DNA of 64,000 bases from positions 310,001-374,000 of the forward strand of contig NZ_QLUW01000006.1 in assembly GCF_003268025.1 (NCBI RefSeq). Direction: 5' to 3'. The stretch's first letter is position 1, and each line of letters opens with the position of its first letter. The translations under genes were made by a program, and so were the position numbers. Source of the stretch: Paenibacillus montanisoli. GTDB lineage: Bacteria; Bacillota; Bacilli; Paenibacillales; Paenibacillaceae. This document shows positions 1-9,168 of the stretch, one piece after another. The notes under the pieces were generated by a model. It made no database searches, was not told the origin of the DNA, and was given only the letters and a program-made list of their open reading frames with translations.

Positions 1-98
1 AAAAAGATTTAAAGAAATAGTTGAGATTTTGTCTTGATTGTGAGGACTGACGGGAACATAAACGGTTAAATCAACTCATTATGGCACCCATCATTTCC

Positions 99-135
99 AG
101 ACTACTTCCTAATTCCAAGGAGGTAGTCTTATTTA
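99..135 (+). terminator. Hairpin, possible terminator of an upstream unit
   Basis: The arms AGACTAC...GTAGTCT with an inner TTCC/GGAG pairing form a stem followed by TATTTATGTT. No gene is visible between position 1 and 261, so this may end a transcript that begins left of the window. The U-tract is poor, so the call is weak. I see nothing else in 1-261 apart from the AT-rich leader of the next gene. Confidence 0.4.
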
Positions 136-261
136 TGTTAATTCGCATTTCAAGATTAGCTTAACGATAGCATGGATGGGAACATTGAAAGCTGAATAAC
201 CCATTTCATTCCTTCCAATACTATAAGAATATTCGTACCTTCACGTAAGAAGGGGACAACC

Positions 262-720
262 ATGGTAATATCCCTTTATTTGTTTTTTTGCTGGTTCCTG
301 TGCGGAGTATTATTTTCGCTGGCCGACAAAGTTTCGCGTCAACATTTTGCTTTCGTATTATTGATGTTGAACTTTATAAATACGAACATCAGCTATTTGT
401 TGGCCGACCCGATTAAATTTTATTCCGTGACAAAGGACCCTATGGGTTATGTCGCATTTTCGTTATATCAATGTTTAATCATCCCGGCACTAATGACGAT
501 CATTGTTGGTGCTTACATAAATCAATCGACTTTACGCGGCAAAATGGCGGTTATATTGATTTCGGTTTGCGTGATTGCCTTTTTTGACTGGTTAAGTTGT
601 ATTATGGGCTTGTTCATATTAAATGGATCTTGGCAAATGACCGCTTTATTCGGGTACCGGTTGATCTTGCTGTGCTTGGGCTTCCTATGTTTGAAAAGCT
701 TCAGAAGGGTGCGTGGATAG
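262..720 (+). CDS. CBO0543-like membrane protein (152 aa)
   Basis: This is a small, very hydrophobic protein with about four or five predicted membrane segments and charged residues only at the loops and the C-terminal tail (FRRVRG). Size, hydrophobic pattern and the tandem arrangement with the next gene resemble the CBO0543 family of uncharacterised membrane proteins common in Bacillales and Clostridia. The ATG lies after an AAGAAGGGG ribosome binding site. The stop overlaps a possible GTG start of the downstream gene, so the two are probably co-translated. No function is known; the family assignment is from pattern, not from a search. Confidence 0.7.
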   Translation: MVISLYLFFCWFLCGVLFSLADKVSRQHFAFVLLMLNFINTNISYLLADPIKFYSVTKDPMGYVAFSLYQCLIIPALMTIIVGAYINQSTLRGKMAVILISVCVIAFFDWLSCIMGLFILNGSWQMTALFGYRLILLCLGFLCLKSFRRVRG

Positions 721-1261
721 TAAGATGACAAGTTTCATGCCTTTTGACGAGCGCGGATTCGGTACGAATGACATTTTCCTGATTTCATGCATTATAGTGG
801 TTTATGGAATCATGTTTCTGCTGCCCAAACGGTTTCCTCTTCCTGTTACGATTTTGTTGCTGTGTTTCAGCGCATCGATCGCCAGTATACTGGATAATTC
901 AATCTCAGGTCATATTTTTGACTTGTACGATATTATGGACGGACCCCAATATTCGATTATGGATTTCATCGTATACCCGCTCTATGCGCCATTCGGGTAT
1001 TTTTTTATCTATGCCTATGATTTATTTCGGCTAAAAGGATTGCGGACAGTCGTATATATTTCGCTGTGTTCGTTGCTCTCCGTCGGATTCGAATGGTTAT
1101 GTTATAAGGCTGGCGTGTTCCACTATAAAAACGGATATCACCTATGGTATTCCTATCCTATATACTTGCTGTCGCAGACCGCTACCGTGTACTTTTATAA
1201 ATTTATTACAGGACAGTCGCAAAAAATGAATTCCAGCCCCTCAGTCGAAAGGGATAGGTAG
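713..1261 (+). CDS. CBO0543-like membrane protein (182 aa)
   Basis: This polytopic membrane protein has the motif run FYPLYAPFGYFFIY-like, then GFEWLCYKAGVFHYKNGYH, which I associate with CBO0543-type proteins (Glu-Trp-Leu, then Gly-Val-Phe-His-Tyr). The tail after residue 168 is hydrophilic. The reading frame can begin at GTG 713, overlapping the upstream gene by 8 nt, or at ATG 725; the AAGGG at 706-710 does not decide clearly between them. It forms a two-gene unit with the preceding protein and ends at a strong terminator. Function unknown. Confidence 0.7.
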   Translation: MDSKMTSFMPFDERGFGTNDIFLISCIIVVYGIMFLLPKRFPLPVTILLLCFSASIASILDNSISGHIFDLYDIMDGPQYSIMDFIVYPLYAPFGYFFIYAYDLFRLKGLRTVVYISLCSLLSVGFEWLCYKAGVFHYKNGYHLWYSYPIYLLSQTATVYFYKFITGQSQKMNSSPSVERDR

Positions 1262-1280
1262 GATTTTGTTTATGGTCATG

Positions 1281-1310
1281 GAGGAGCCGCAGCGGCTCCT
1301 CTTTTTCTTT
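1281..1310 (+). terminator. Rho-independent terminator
   Basis: A perfect 10-bp inverted repeat GAGGAGCCGC-A-GCGGCTCCTC is followed by TTTTTCTTT. It closes the two-gene membrane-protein unit and lies in the convergent gap before the HupE-like gene. Confidence 0.9.
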
Positions 1311-1323
1311 AAGTACCTAATAA

Positions 1324-2445
1324 TCAAACCCTTTGAAGAAACCAGATTGCTCCTAAAATAAAAATGACGATGGAGGAGTAGTTTACATATTTCCGATATG
1401 CCGAAAAACGAAACAGTCTTGTAAGAATAGGCAGCAAGAGCATGACGATAGCCAGTTGGACCACCTCAATGCCAATATTAAAACTAATAAGAGAGGCAGC
1501 TAAGTGCGTCCATGAGATGTTCATTTCTTTTAACAGATCTGCAAAGCCCATTCCATGTACTAACCCAAATAGAAACGTGATCACCCATCGACCAGATGTT
1601 TTGCCGCGAATGATATTTTCAACTGCAACATAACAAATGCTTAGCGCAATAGCCGGCTCGACAATATACGTTGGGATATTTAATATGCCTAACACGGCCA
1701 GGGTTAACGTAATCGTATGCGCTACTGTAAAAGCTGAGATCACAGCAACATATTGTTTGAGCGTCTGCTGGCGAATTAATAGAGCGAGTAAAAATAAAAG
1801 ATGGTCGTAACCGGTTAAAATGTGCTCCATGCCTAATGTAAAGAAAGACCACCAAGATGATATGGCTTTAGTCGAATGACTTTGCTGGCCTTGATCTAAC
1901 TGTTGCTCCGTAATTAACATCGTCCAGATCCGATCTTTTCCTCTTAAAACGGATTCACTAACGGAGCCATGGTTTTGGGACGTTAAGAAGTTGGTATAAG
2001 CGGAAGCCGTTGTTCCGCTTGTGAACATTCCATCTAAGAGCGAAATCGTTTGCCCAGGCGCGAAGCCGGGATATTGAAATTTGAGCGTGACCATTTCATT
2101 TTCACCTTTGTTCTCAAGAAGAGGCCCCGTCACTTCCGAGCTTAGTTCCTGCCCGTCCTTCTCCAAAACCACGCTATCTTCGACCCATTCTGAAACACGA
2201 TGTTCAATGGCCTTTAATTCTGTTTCATTCAGCTTGCCATCATTGTTCGTATCTCCGCCAAATCCTTCAATAACGGACAGGGCATCAATAGAATAAGTAA
2301 GCTGCGTTTGTTGCTCGCTGATGTCAATATCGGTGAACCCTGCACTTAACGGATGGGCGCTGGCTGTAGATAGCGGAGCGACAAGGAAGAGCAGGAATAT
2401 AGAAACGGCTAGATAATAGCTAGGCTTGTTTAGATAAAACTTCAA
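1324..2445 (-). CDS. HupE/UreJ-like membrane protein with EF-hand-like loop
   Basis: The 373-residue protein has a signal peptide ending near STASA-HP, an extracellular N-terminal domain of about 170 residues, and six or seven membrane helices in the C-terminal half. The motifs LGMEHILTGYDHLLFLLALL, FTVAHTITL, EPAIALSICYVAVEN, FGLVHGMGFA and FNIGIEVVQ are those of the HupE/UreJ family (PF13795-type), linked to nickel or cobalt handling and with several His and Asp in the membrane part. The loop DTNNDGKLNETEL near residue 65 is a canonical EF-hand calcium-binding sequence. The start is TTG, supported by GAGGGGG ten bases upstream. It stands alone, without urease or hydrogenase genes nearby, so its metal is unknown. 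Confidence 0.8.
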   Translation of the reverse strand: MKFYLNKPSYYLAVSIFLLFLVAPLSTASAHPLSAGFTDIDISEQQTQLTYSIDALSVIEGFGGDTNNDGKLNETELKAIEHRVSEWVEDSVVLEKDGQELSSEVTGPLLENKGENEMVTLKFQYPGFAPGQTISLLDGMFTSGTTASAYTNFLTSQNHGSVSESVLRGKDRIWTMLITEQQLDQGQQSHSTKAISSWWSFFTLGMEHILTGYDHLLFLLALLIRQQTLKQYVAVISAFTVAHTITLTLAVLGILNIPTYIVEPAIALSICYVAVENIIRGKTSGRWVITFLFGLVHGMGFADLLKEMNISWTHLAASLISFNIGIEVVQLAIVMLLLPILTRLFRFSAYRKYVNYSSIVIFILGAIWFLQRV

Positions 2446-2662
2446 CGGATATCAACCCCCTCATATGACTGACGGACTAAGTTAGTTTAATGTAGGTTTG
2501 TAAAGAGAGTGTTAAGGAGTATCTAAATTCACTGGAACTATTTCCCTTATAAATTATTACTTAAGCTTTATACTAGATTAACATTGAAGTGTTATTCTAT
2601 TATACATGGTCCGTAATGGCATTTACGATTGCCATCATTTTAATTGGAGGGATACCCAATTC

Positions 2663-5600
2663 ATGAGGAAAAGAAAAAAATGGACAAGCGTCACGATTTC
2701 CTCCTTCGTACTAGCCAACACGCTATTATCAAACTTGTTGGTTGGACAAGCACATGCCGATCAGGCAAATCATGTTCTGATCAGTGAAGTCTATGGTGGA
2801 GGAGGAAATGCAGGGGCCAATTACAAGAATGACTTTATAGAGTTATACAATCCAACCTCGCAAGATATCGATCTAACTGGATGGTCGGTTCAGTATGCTT
2901 CTGCAGCGGGCGTTTTTGGCTCAAATAAAACAACTTTATCAGGCACGATCAAGGCCCATGGATATTATCTTGTTCAAGGCGCAAAAGGCAGTGGCGGAAC
3001 ATTAGATCTACCGACACCGGATGCGACTGGCAATTTAAATTTATCTGCAACGGCAGGTAAGGCAGCCCTTTCAAAAACCTCCGACACGATAACAGCAAAA
3101 GCAGATGCGAATGTTGTGGATTACGTAGGTTTTGGATCCACGGCAAGTGAGTTTGAGGGTAGTGGCCCTGCGGCAGCTCCTTCAAACACAAAGAGTGTAG
3201 AACGAAAAGCGAATGATGGTACGGATCCAACCGCGGACGGTGCCGGAAAAGGAAACGGTTTGGATACGGATGATAACAAAAACGATTTTGTTGCAGCGGA
3301 TCCTAATCCACAGAACACTACAACCCCTATCGAACCTTCGCTTGGGCCAACCATAAGTGACATTAAGGCTACAGAGGCAGATGGAACTTTGGTAAACGAG
3401 GGCCAAACGTTGACCGTTGAAGGAACCGTAACGGTTGCAAATCAAATTGTTGGTTCAAATTCTTACTATATTCAAGATTCTACTGGCGGGATCAATGTTT
3501 ATGGTTATGCTTCCGCCGTAAATCCTGGAGATCGCGTTCGGGTGACAGGGGTGATAACCAATTACAAAGGATTAGCCGAGCTTACACAGCCAACGGTTGA
3601 TAAAATAGGGACAAGCCCGGTACCTGCACCAATTCATACGACGATTGCAGATTTAAATGCTTTTACAACCGCAGAGCCAATGGAAGGTAAATTAGTTACG
3701 ATCACAGGGAAAGTAACGAATGTTCCTACCTCTTTACCAGCTAACGTAACCGTTCAGGATTCGACCGGCAAGAACTTGACCGTTCGCGTTATTGCAACAA
3801 CCGGTATTAGTTTAAGCGCTTTTCAAGTCAATCACACGTATTCCTTTGCTGGACTAATCGGTCAGTATGATAGTACATCGCCATATGATTCAGGGTACCA
3901 GCTATTCCCGCGCAGCACCTCGGATGTATCTGAAGTATTTCCTTTAACAGTGACACATACCCCTATTAAGGAATCGGTTAAGGGAGCCGATTTACAAATT
4001 TCTGCAATGGCCACGGGCGCAACTTCAGTCAAAGTGTTTTACAAACAGCCTGCGGATAGTGCGTATAAATCGGTTGACATGACGAGCACGGATTCAACCA
4101 ATTATGCAGCTGCCATTCCTGGTACTGAATTAACTGGGGACTCTTTTGTTTATTACATTGAAGCAAAGAGCCAATCAGAAACTCAGACAGTTGGAAGTGC
4201 CGCAGCTCCCTTCACGGTTTCTACAGCGATAGATACTACGGGTCCAACGATCAATGGAGAGCAACCAGCGAGACTGGCGAAAATTGAATCCAAACAGCCT
4301 GTAATTTCGGTGATGTTGAGTGACCCAAGCGGAGTTGACCCAGCAAAGGTAACCATTTCGGTGGATAACCAGGATTTCACAAGCCAAGCAACGATAACAG
4401 CGGATAAAGTCCTTCTGCCTATTTCAAATGATTTAACGATCGGCACTCATAACGTAACTGTAATTGCTTATGACACAAAGGGCAATAAAACGGAGGATAC
4501 GTGGGCATTCGAAGTCACTCCGCAGTTTGCGGGCGGCAGCCATTACCGTGGAACAACTCACAACCATACTAATGTTTCCCATGATGCAACCGGGAATCCG
4601 GAGGAAGCTTTAAAAGCCGCGCAAGCACATGACTATGATTGGTTTGCCTTTTCTGACCATTCCCATGATATTGACCCTGAGAAGCTAGGGCAAGATTCTA
4701 CTGCTCACAATGGAATGCCAGAGAGAATCGGCGGAACGGAGTGGCAGAAAACCAAGGATCTTTCGGCGCAATATACCAATAACGGATCTTTTGTCGTGTT
4801 CCCTGCATTTGAAATGACATCCACGACATGGGGTCATTCCAACGTGTTTGGTACGGATAATTTTATCGATCGAAACATTGATAATAAGAAGTACCAGGAT
4901 CTGAATTCTTACTATGCTTGGATATTAACCTACGATAATATTGCAGCGCAATTTAACCATCCGGATATGTCTGCGAATGCATTTAACAACTTCATGCCAT
5001 ATGACTCCAAGGTGGATAAGCTGTTCACGATGTTGGAAGTCGGGAATGGTTCAGGAAATTATGGATATGCAAATGCAGAGCAAAAGTTTTTCGATGCGCT
5101 TAACTTAGGCTGGCATGTCGCTCCAACCTTCGGGGAAGATAACCACGATGGTACATGGGGACAAACGATGAAACGTACTGTCATTGTATCTAATGATTTA
5201 TCGAAGGATTCCCTGCTGGATTCCATGAAAAATATGCGCGTATACATGGAAGAAGATCCGAACTTCGAGTTGGATGTTCTTGCCAATGGAGCCTACATGG
5301 GAGCTACTGTCGATGGAAGTACGCTAGCTTTTGATATTATAGGATCTGACCCGGTTGCAGAATCCAATGCGGATCCGAAGTTTAGCTATTTACCTTCCAG
5401 CTACAAGAGCGATGATCGCATTCAAAAGGTAGAATTACTGACAAATGGCGAAAAAGTCGTTGATTCTATACAACCGATGACAAAAGATTTCACTTGGAAT
5501 CCTACAGTTCCTGTAACAGGCGGACAACAATGGTTTGTTGTGCGCGTGACGCAAATGGACGGAGAAAGAATCTATTCTGCTCCCATCTGGACAAAAGATA

Positions 5601-7906
5601 AAGCTGTAGATGTACGTGTTAGCGGGATTGATGTCGTAGGCGGAATTGTCGCAGGTAAAGATGCCAATTTGACTGCAGGTATTTCAAACTTAGGAACAAA
5701 CGATCTTACGAACTTAAATGTAAACTTCTATTTGGACAGCGTGGATCCGGCCAATAAGATTGGGAGTGCAACGATCGATTCTGTGCAAGCTAAAAATGTA
5801 AAACAGGTTCAGGTGACTTGGAAAAATCCGATTGCGGGCAACCATACGATCATTGCTGTCGTTGATGCACCTCAAGGGGATAATCCGGCGGATAATCAGT
5901 TTTCTAAGCAAGTTTCCATCAAACAACCGCTTGGTTTAACGGTAATGATCGATGCAGCCCATGGAAATGAGAACACATCGACGGATCCAGGAACCTATAA
6001 GAACAACTTTAAGTTATTTAGAGATTTATTGGAAAAAGAGGGCTATACCGTAGTAGAAAATACAAGTCCGCTCACGGTAGACACGCTTGCTGGAGTCAAA
6101 GTATTAATCATTACGCACCCAACGACTGACTTAACAGCAGATGAGAATACCGTTGTAGCTAACTATGTTAAAAATGGCGGTTCCTTATTATTATCGGATA
6201 AGAGTAACTTTAGAAATGACGTAACCATTAATAACGATTTATTGACTCAGATGGGATCAGCCATTCAATTTAACAACGATGGAATCTATGATGATACTAA
6301 GGAAGGGAATTTCTGGTCCAACCCGTTAACGTCCAAGTTTGCTGTTCGTTTGCATACGGAGCCTGTAAGCAATTATATTACAGATCAAATGCCGACACCT
6401 TCTATTAATTATTATAGCGGTGCTTCCTTAGAAGGGGCTGGACGTACAGCATTGACTACTAGCAACACCGTAACTATTCTGGCACACGGGAATGAAACAT
6501 CCTACCAAAACAGTTTAACTGGTGACGGCTATAAGTATGATGATGTAAGCGATGATCATGGTGGATCCGTGATCCCTGCTATTGCCTCCGAAGTGATTGG
6601 CAGCGGGAAAATCATTGTATCCGGCATGAACTTTGCAAATGATAAGCAATTAGATGAAAGCTACGATCCAGTAGGAAATGATGAGTTTGCCCTAAACTCT
6701 ATAGAGTGGTTAGCGGGCAGAGGCACAACGATCTCTTCCATTGGTGATGAGAGAAAGCAACCGGATGGAACAAGTGTCGTTGTTGAAGGTATCGTTACTA
6801 CCGGTGCAGGAACATTCTATGATGCTTTCTATCTACAAGACTCGACTGGCGGCATCATGGCATTTCAGGAAGTACCTGAAGGGTCATTGAAGCTTGGGGA
6901 TAAGGTTCGTGTGTACGGACATATTAAAACCTTCGAGAATAACAAAGAATTAGAGTTTACAAGTTTTGCAACGGATGTTATCAAGATTGGCGAAACCGCA
7001 CCGGTTGAACCTAAGGCAGTCTCTACCGAAGAGTCTGTTTCAGACGAAAATCAAGGACTATTAGTCAAAGCTTCGGGTAAAATCGTTAGCAAATACGATG
7101 CCAATTCATATGTCATCAATGATGGATCTGGAAACGTGCTCGTATTTACGGATGGCTATATTGTGAACCAAACAGGTCCAGTGCCGGATTTAAAAGTGGG
7201 AGATACATTGGAGGCTGTAGGGATTGCCGGTAAATTTGCGGAGGGGAATCGTATTCGTGTTCGTGATACGAGGGAACTACAAGTCAAAGTCGATGCAGGC
7301 GCACCTGCAACTACGGCACAAGTAAATCCAGAAAAACCCGATGGATCAAACGGGTGGTATAAAAACGATGTAACAGTAACATTGAAGGCCTATGATGAAG
7401 AATCCGGTATCCAAGCAACTGAATACCGAATCAACGGCGAAAGCTGGGCAACTTATACTGCGCCTATTGTTTTATCGAAAGATGGAGTCCATCAAATCGA
7501 ATACCGCAGCATGGATAATGCGGGCAATACGGAAGCATCACAGGAGGTTGTGGTTAAACTTGATAAAACAGCACCTGTTGTCAACGCTTCGGTAGACCAG
7601 CCTGTTCTATCCGTACCGAATCATAAGATGGTTCCAATTCATGCAACAGTGGTGGCAACGGACAGTCTGGCAGGTGTAGATTCGATTGTACTTGAATCCA
7701 TTACGGCCAACGAAACCCTGGCTTCCGATGATATTCAAGATGCAACCATCGGAAGTGAAGATTACACGTTCGGAATACGCGCTGAACGAGAAGGCATGGA
7801 GGATGGCAGAATTTATACGATTACGTATAGAGTAACGGATCAAGCAGGAAATGTTACTGCAGCCACAACAACAGTGACCGTTCCGAAAGGGAATTCAACG
7901 AAGTAG
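2663..7906 (+). CDS. Secreted multidomain PHP-type phosphoesterase/nuclease-like protein (1747 aa)
   Basis: A signal peptide ending QAHA precedes a mosaic. It contains a lamin-tail domain (about 35-165, ISEVYGGGGNAG...FIELYNPT), an OB-fold-like module (about 230-420, with YYIQDSTGGINVYG), Ig-like segments, and a PHP metallohydrolase domain (about 625-900: THNHTN, FSDHSHD, FNHPD, GEDNHDGTWG). A CARDB-like module (about 985-1090), a class I glutamine-amidotransferase-like fold (about 1090-1360), a second OB module (YLQDSTGGIMAF) and an OmpL47-like Ig domain (YRINGESWATY) follow. LTD plus repeated OB modules are typical of extracellular nucleases, and PHP domains hydrolyse phosphoesters with bound metal. 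I chose ATG 2663 over ATG 2606 because GGAGGG precedes it and the signal peptide then starts MRKRKK. There is no LPXTG or SLH anchor, so it is probably released. Confidence 0.85.
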   Translation: MRKRKKWTSVTISSFVLANTLLSNLLVGQAHADQANHVLISEVYGGGGNAGANYKNDFIELYNPTSQDIDLTGWSVQYASAAGVFGSNKTTLSGTIKAHGYYLVQGAKGSGGTLDLPTPDATGNLNLSATAGKAALSKTSDTITAKADANVVDYVGFGSTASEFEGSGPAAAPSNTKSVERKANDGTDPTADGAGKGNGLDTDDNKNDFVAADPNPQNTTTPIEPSLGPTISDIKATEADGTLVNEGQTLTVEGTVTVANQIVGSNSYYIQDSTGGINVYGYASAVNPGDRVRVTGVITNYKGLAELTQPTVDKIGTSPVPAPIHTTIADLNAFTTAEPMEGKLVTITGKVTNVPTSLPANVTVQDSTGKNLTVRVIATTGISLSAFQVNHTYSFAGLIGQYDSTSPYDSGYQLFPRSTSDVSEVFPLTVTHTPIKESVKGADLQISAMATGATSVKVFYKQPADSAYKSVDMTSTDSTNYAAAIPGTELTGDSFVYYIEAKSQSETQTVGSAAAPFTVSTAIDTTGPTINGEQPARLAKIESKQPVISVMLSDPSGVDPAKVTISVDNQDFTSQATITADKVLLPISNDLTIGTHNVTVIAYDTKGNKTEDTWAFEVTPQFAGGSHYRGTTHNHTNVSHDATGNPEEALKAAQAHDYDWFAFSDHSHDIDPEKLGQDSTAHNGMPERIGGTEWQKTKDLSAQYTNNGSFVVFPAFEMTSTTWGHSNVFGTDNFIDRNIDNKKYQDLNSYYAWILTYDNIAAQFNHPDMSANAFNNFMPYDSKVDKLFTMLEVGNGSGNYGYANAEQKFFDALNLGWHVAPTFGEDNHDGTWGQTMKRTVIVSNDLSKDSLLDSMKNMRVYMEEDPNFELDVLANGAYMGATVDGSTLAFDIIGSDPVAESNADPKFSYLPSSYKSDDRIQKVELLTNGEKVVDSIQPMTKDFTWNPTVPVTGGQQWFVVRVTQMDGERIYSAPIWTKDKAVDVRVSGIDVVGGIVAGKDANLTAGISNLGTNDLTNLNVNFYLDSVDPANKIGSATIDSVQAKNVKQVQVTWKNPIAGNHTIIAVVDAPQGDNPADNQFSKQVSIKQPLGLTVMIDAAHGNENTSTDPGTYKNNFKLFRDLLEKEGYTVVENTSPLTVDTLAGVKVLIITHPTTDLTADENTVVANYVKNGGSLLLSDKSNFRNDVTINNDLLTQMGSAIQFNNDGIYDDTKEGNFWSNPLTSKFAVRLHTEPVSNYITDQMPTPSINYYSGASLEGAGRTALTTSNTVTILAHGNETSYQNSLTGDGYKYDDVSDDHGGSVIPAIASEVIGSGKIIVSGMNFANDKQLDESYDPVGNDEFALNSIEWLAGRGTTISSIGDERKQPDGTSVVVEGIVTTGAGTFYDAFYLQDSTGGIMAFQEVPEGSLKLGDKVRVYGHIKTFENNKELEFTSFATDVIKIGETAPVEPKAVSTEESVSDENQGLLVKASGKIVSKYDANSYVINDGSGNVLVFTDGYIVNQTGPVPDLKVGDTLEAVGIAGKFAEGNRIRVRDTRELQVKVDAGAPATTAQVNPEKPDGSNGWYKNDVTVTLKAYDEESGIQATEYRINGESWATYTAPIVLSKDGVHQIEYRSMDNAGNTEASQEVVVKLDKTAPVVNASVDQPVLSVPNHKMVPIHATVVATDSLAGVDSIVLESITANETLASDDIQDATIGSEDYTFGIRAEREGMEDGRIYTITYRVTDQAGNVTAATTTVTVPKGNSTK

Positions 7907-7912
7907 GATTGA

Positions 7913-7945
7913 AGAGACAGGAATCAATGATTCCTGTCTCTTTTT
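7913..7945 (+). terminator. Rho-independent terminator
   Basis: The arms GAGACAGGAATCA and TGATTCCTGTCTC are followed by TTTTT directly after the stop of the large secreted protein. Confidence 0.9.
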
Positions 7946-8115
7946 ATGGTCAAAAATTTCATGGCGTTTTTCTTGCGGTCAATAGGGGACTATCGTTTTT
8001 TTCTGTTAACCGTTATGTAATTTCCAAGTTTGGTATAAAAATTGACTAAAGTTGGGAGGAGTTATTGGGATGAACCCGAATTCAATATTATTACAAAAAA
8101 AGGAGTAGAAAACTA

Positions 8116-9057
8116 ATGAGGTACGCAAAACTCGGCAGAACAGACATGGAAGTGTCCCGCATTACGTACGGTGCAATGGAGCTGGGAGGAGGCAACGCTT
8201 TCTCAGGCGGATCGACTCGCTGGGAGCTTAGGCCCGAAGAGGACAACATTCGGCTTCTCCGCCAAGCCTTTGACAACGGAGTAAACTCGTTCGATACCGC
8301 TGAACTCTATGGGGCGGGACGCTCAGAGTTTATTATAGGAAAAGCCCTAGGCGATGTAAGAAAACAATGCGTGATCGCAACGAAGGTAAGCGCTCATCAC
8401 CTTCGGCCCAAAGAGATCCGTACGGCCCTGTGGCAAAGCATGTTCCGGCTGAACACGGACTATATCGACTTGTATTACATCCATACGCCCAGTAACGAAA
8501 TCCCGATCGAGGAATCTATGGGAGAGCTTAGCAAGCTGAAAGAAGAAGGCGTTATTCGTGCAATCGGCGTATCCAATTTCTCGCTTGCTCAACTGAAGCA
8601 GGCCATGCAATACGGGCGGGTCGACGCGATTCAACCGGAGTATCATATGCTTCAGCGCAGCATTGAAGACGATTTGCTTGGTTATTGTTTGGAAAACGGC
8701 ATCAGCATCATGAGCTACAACTCCCTCGCTAAGGGGATTCTAACCGGAATTTTCCACAAAGGCAAAGAAGTGACTGATTTTCGCAAGGAGAGGTCTTTAT
8801 TCCAATCGGAAAACCTGCTGAAAACCGCGGACCTAATCCGTCTCTTGGAGGAAATAGCCGCAGCCAAGGATGCCACTCTCTCGCAAATCGCAATTAGTTG
8901 GCTGCTGCGCCAGAAGGGCCTGACCTCGGCGATCGTGGGCACGCAGAACGAGAAGCATTTCTTCGAAAATCTGCATTCCATTGACATAGAACTGACCGAA
9001 GAGGAAGCGACCAAGCTAGACGCTGAAAGCAAGAAGGCACTAAGAAATCTCGGCTAA
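8116..9057 (+). CDS. Aldo/keto reductase
   Basis: This 313-residue cytoplasmic NADPH-dependent oxidoreductase reduces or oxidises carbonyl substrates. The catalytic tetrad is visible as Asp60 and Tyr65 (FDTAELYG), Lys90 (IATKV) and His123 (YYIHTPS). The segment IGVSNFS and the late AISWLLRQKG...AIVGTQN are the usual (beta/alpha)8 aldo/keto reductase signatures. AGGAG lies nine bases before the ATG. It appears monocistronic and faces the convergent Gfo/Idh/MocA gene. The physiological substrate cannot be told from sequence. Confidence 0.9.
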   Translation: MRYAKLGRTDMEVSRITYGAMELGGGNAFSGGSTRWELRPEEDNIRLLRQAFDNGVNSFDTAELYGAGRSEFIIGKALGDVRKQCVIATKVSAHHLRPKEIRTALWQSMFRLNTDYIDLYYIHTPSNEIPIEESMGELSKLKEEGVIRAIGVSNFSLAQLKQAMQYGRVDAIQPEYHMLQRSIEDDLLGYCLENGISIMSYNSLAKGILTGIFHKGKEVTDFRKERSLFQSENLLKTADLIRLLEEIAAAKDATLSQIAISWLLRQKGLTSAIVGTQNEKHFFENLHSIDIELTEEEATKLDAESKKALRNLG

Positions 9058-9079
9058 ACATCTGGCATCAGAATTTTAG

Positions 9080-9134
9080 CAAGGGGTTCTATCAATGAAT
9101 CGAAGCTGGGTCTTCGATCCGTGATAGAACCCCT
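9080..9134. terminator. Long hairpin in convergent gap
   Basis: AGGGGTTCTATCA pairs with TGATAGAACCCCT, with a second inner stem GAATCGAAG/CTTCGATCC. It lies between two convergent genes and probably terminates one or both, although neither strand shows a convincing U-tract. Confidence 0.5.
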
Positions 9135-9168
9135 GTTGCCGGATGATCGATAATCAAAACATTAGAAA

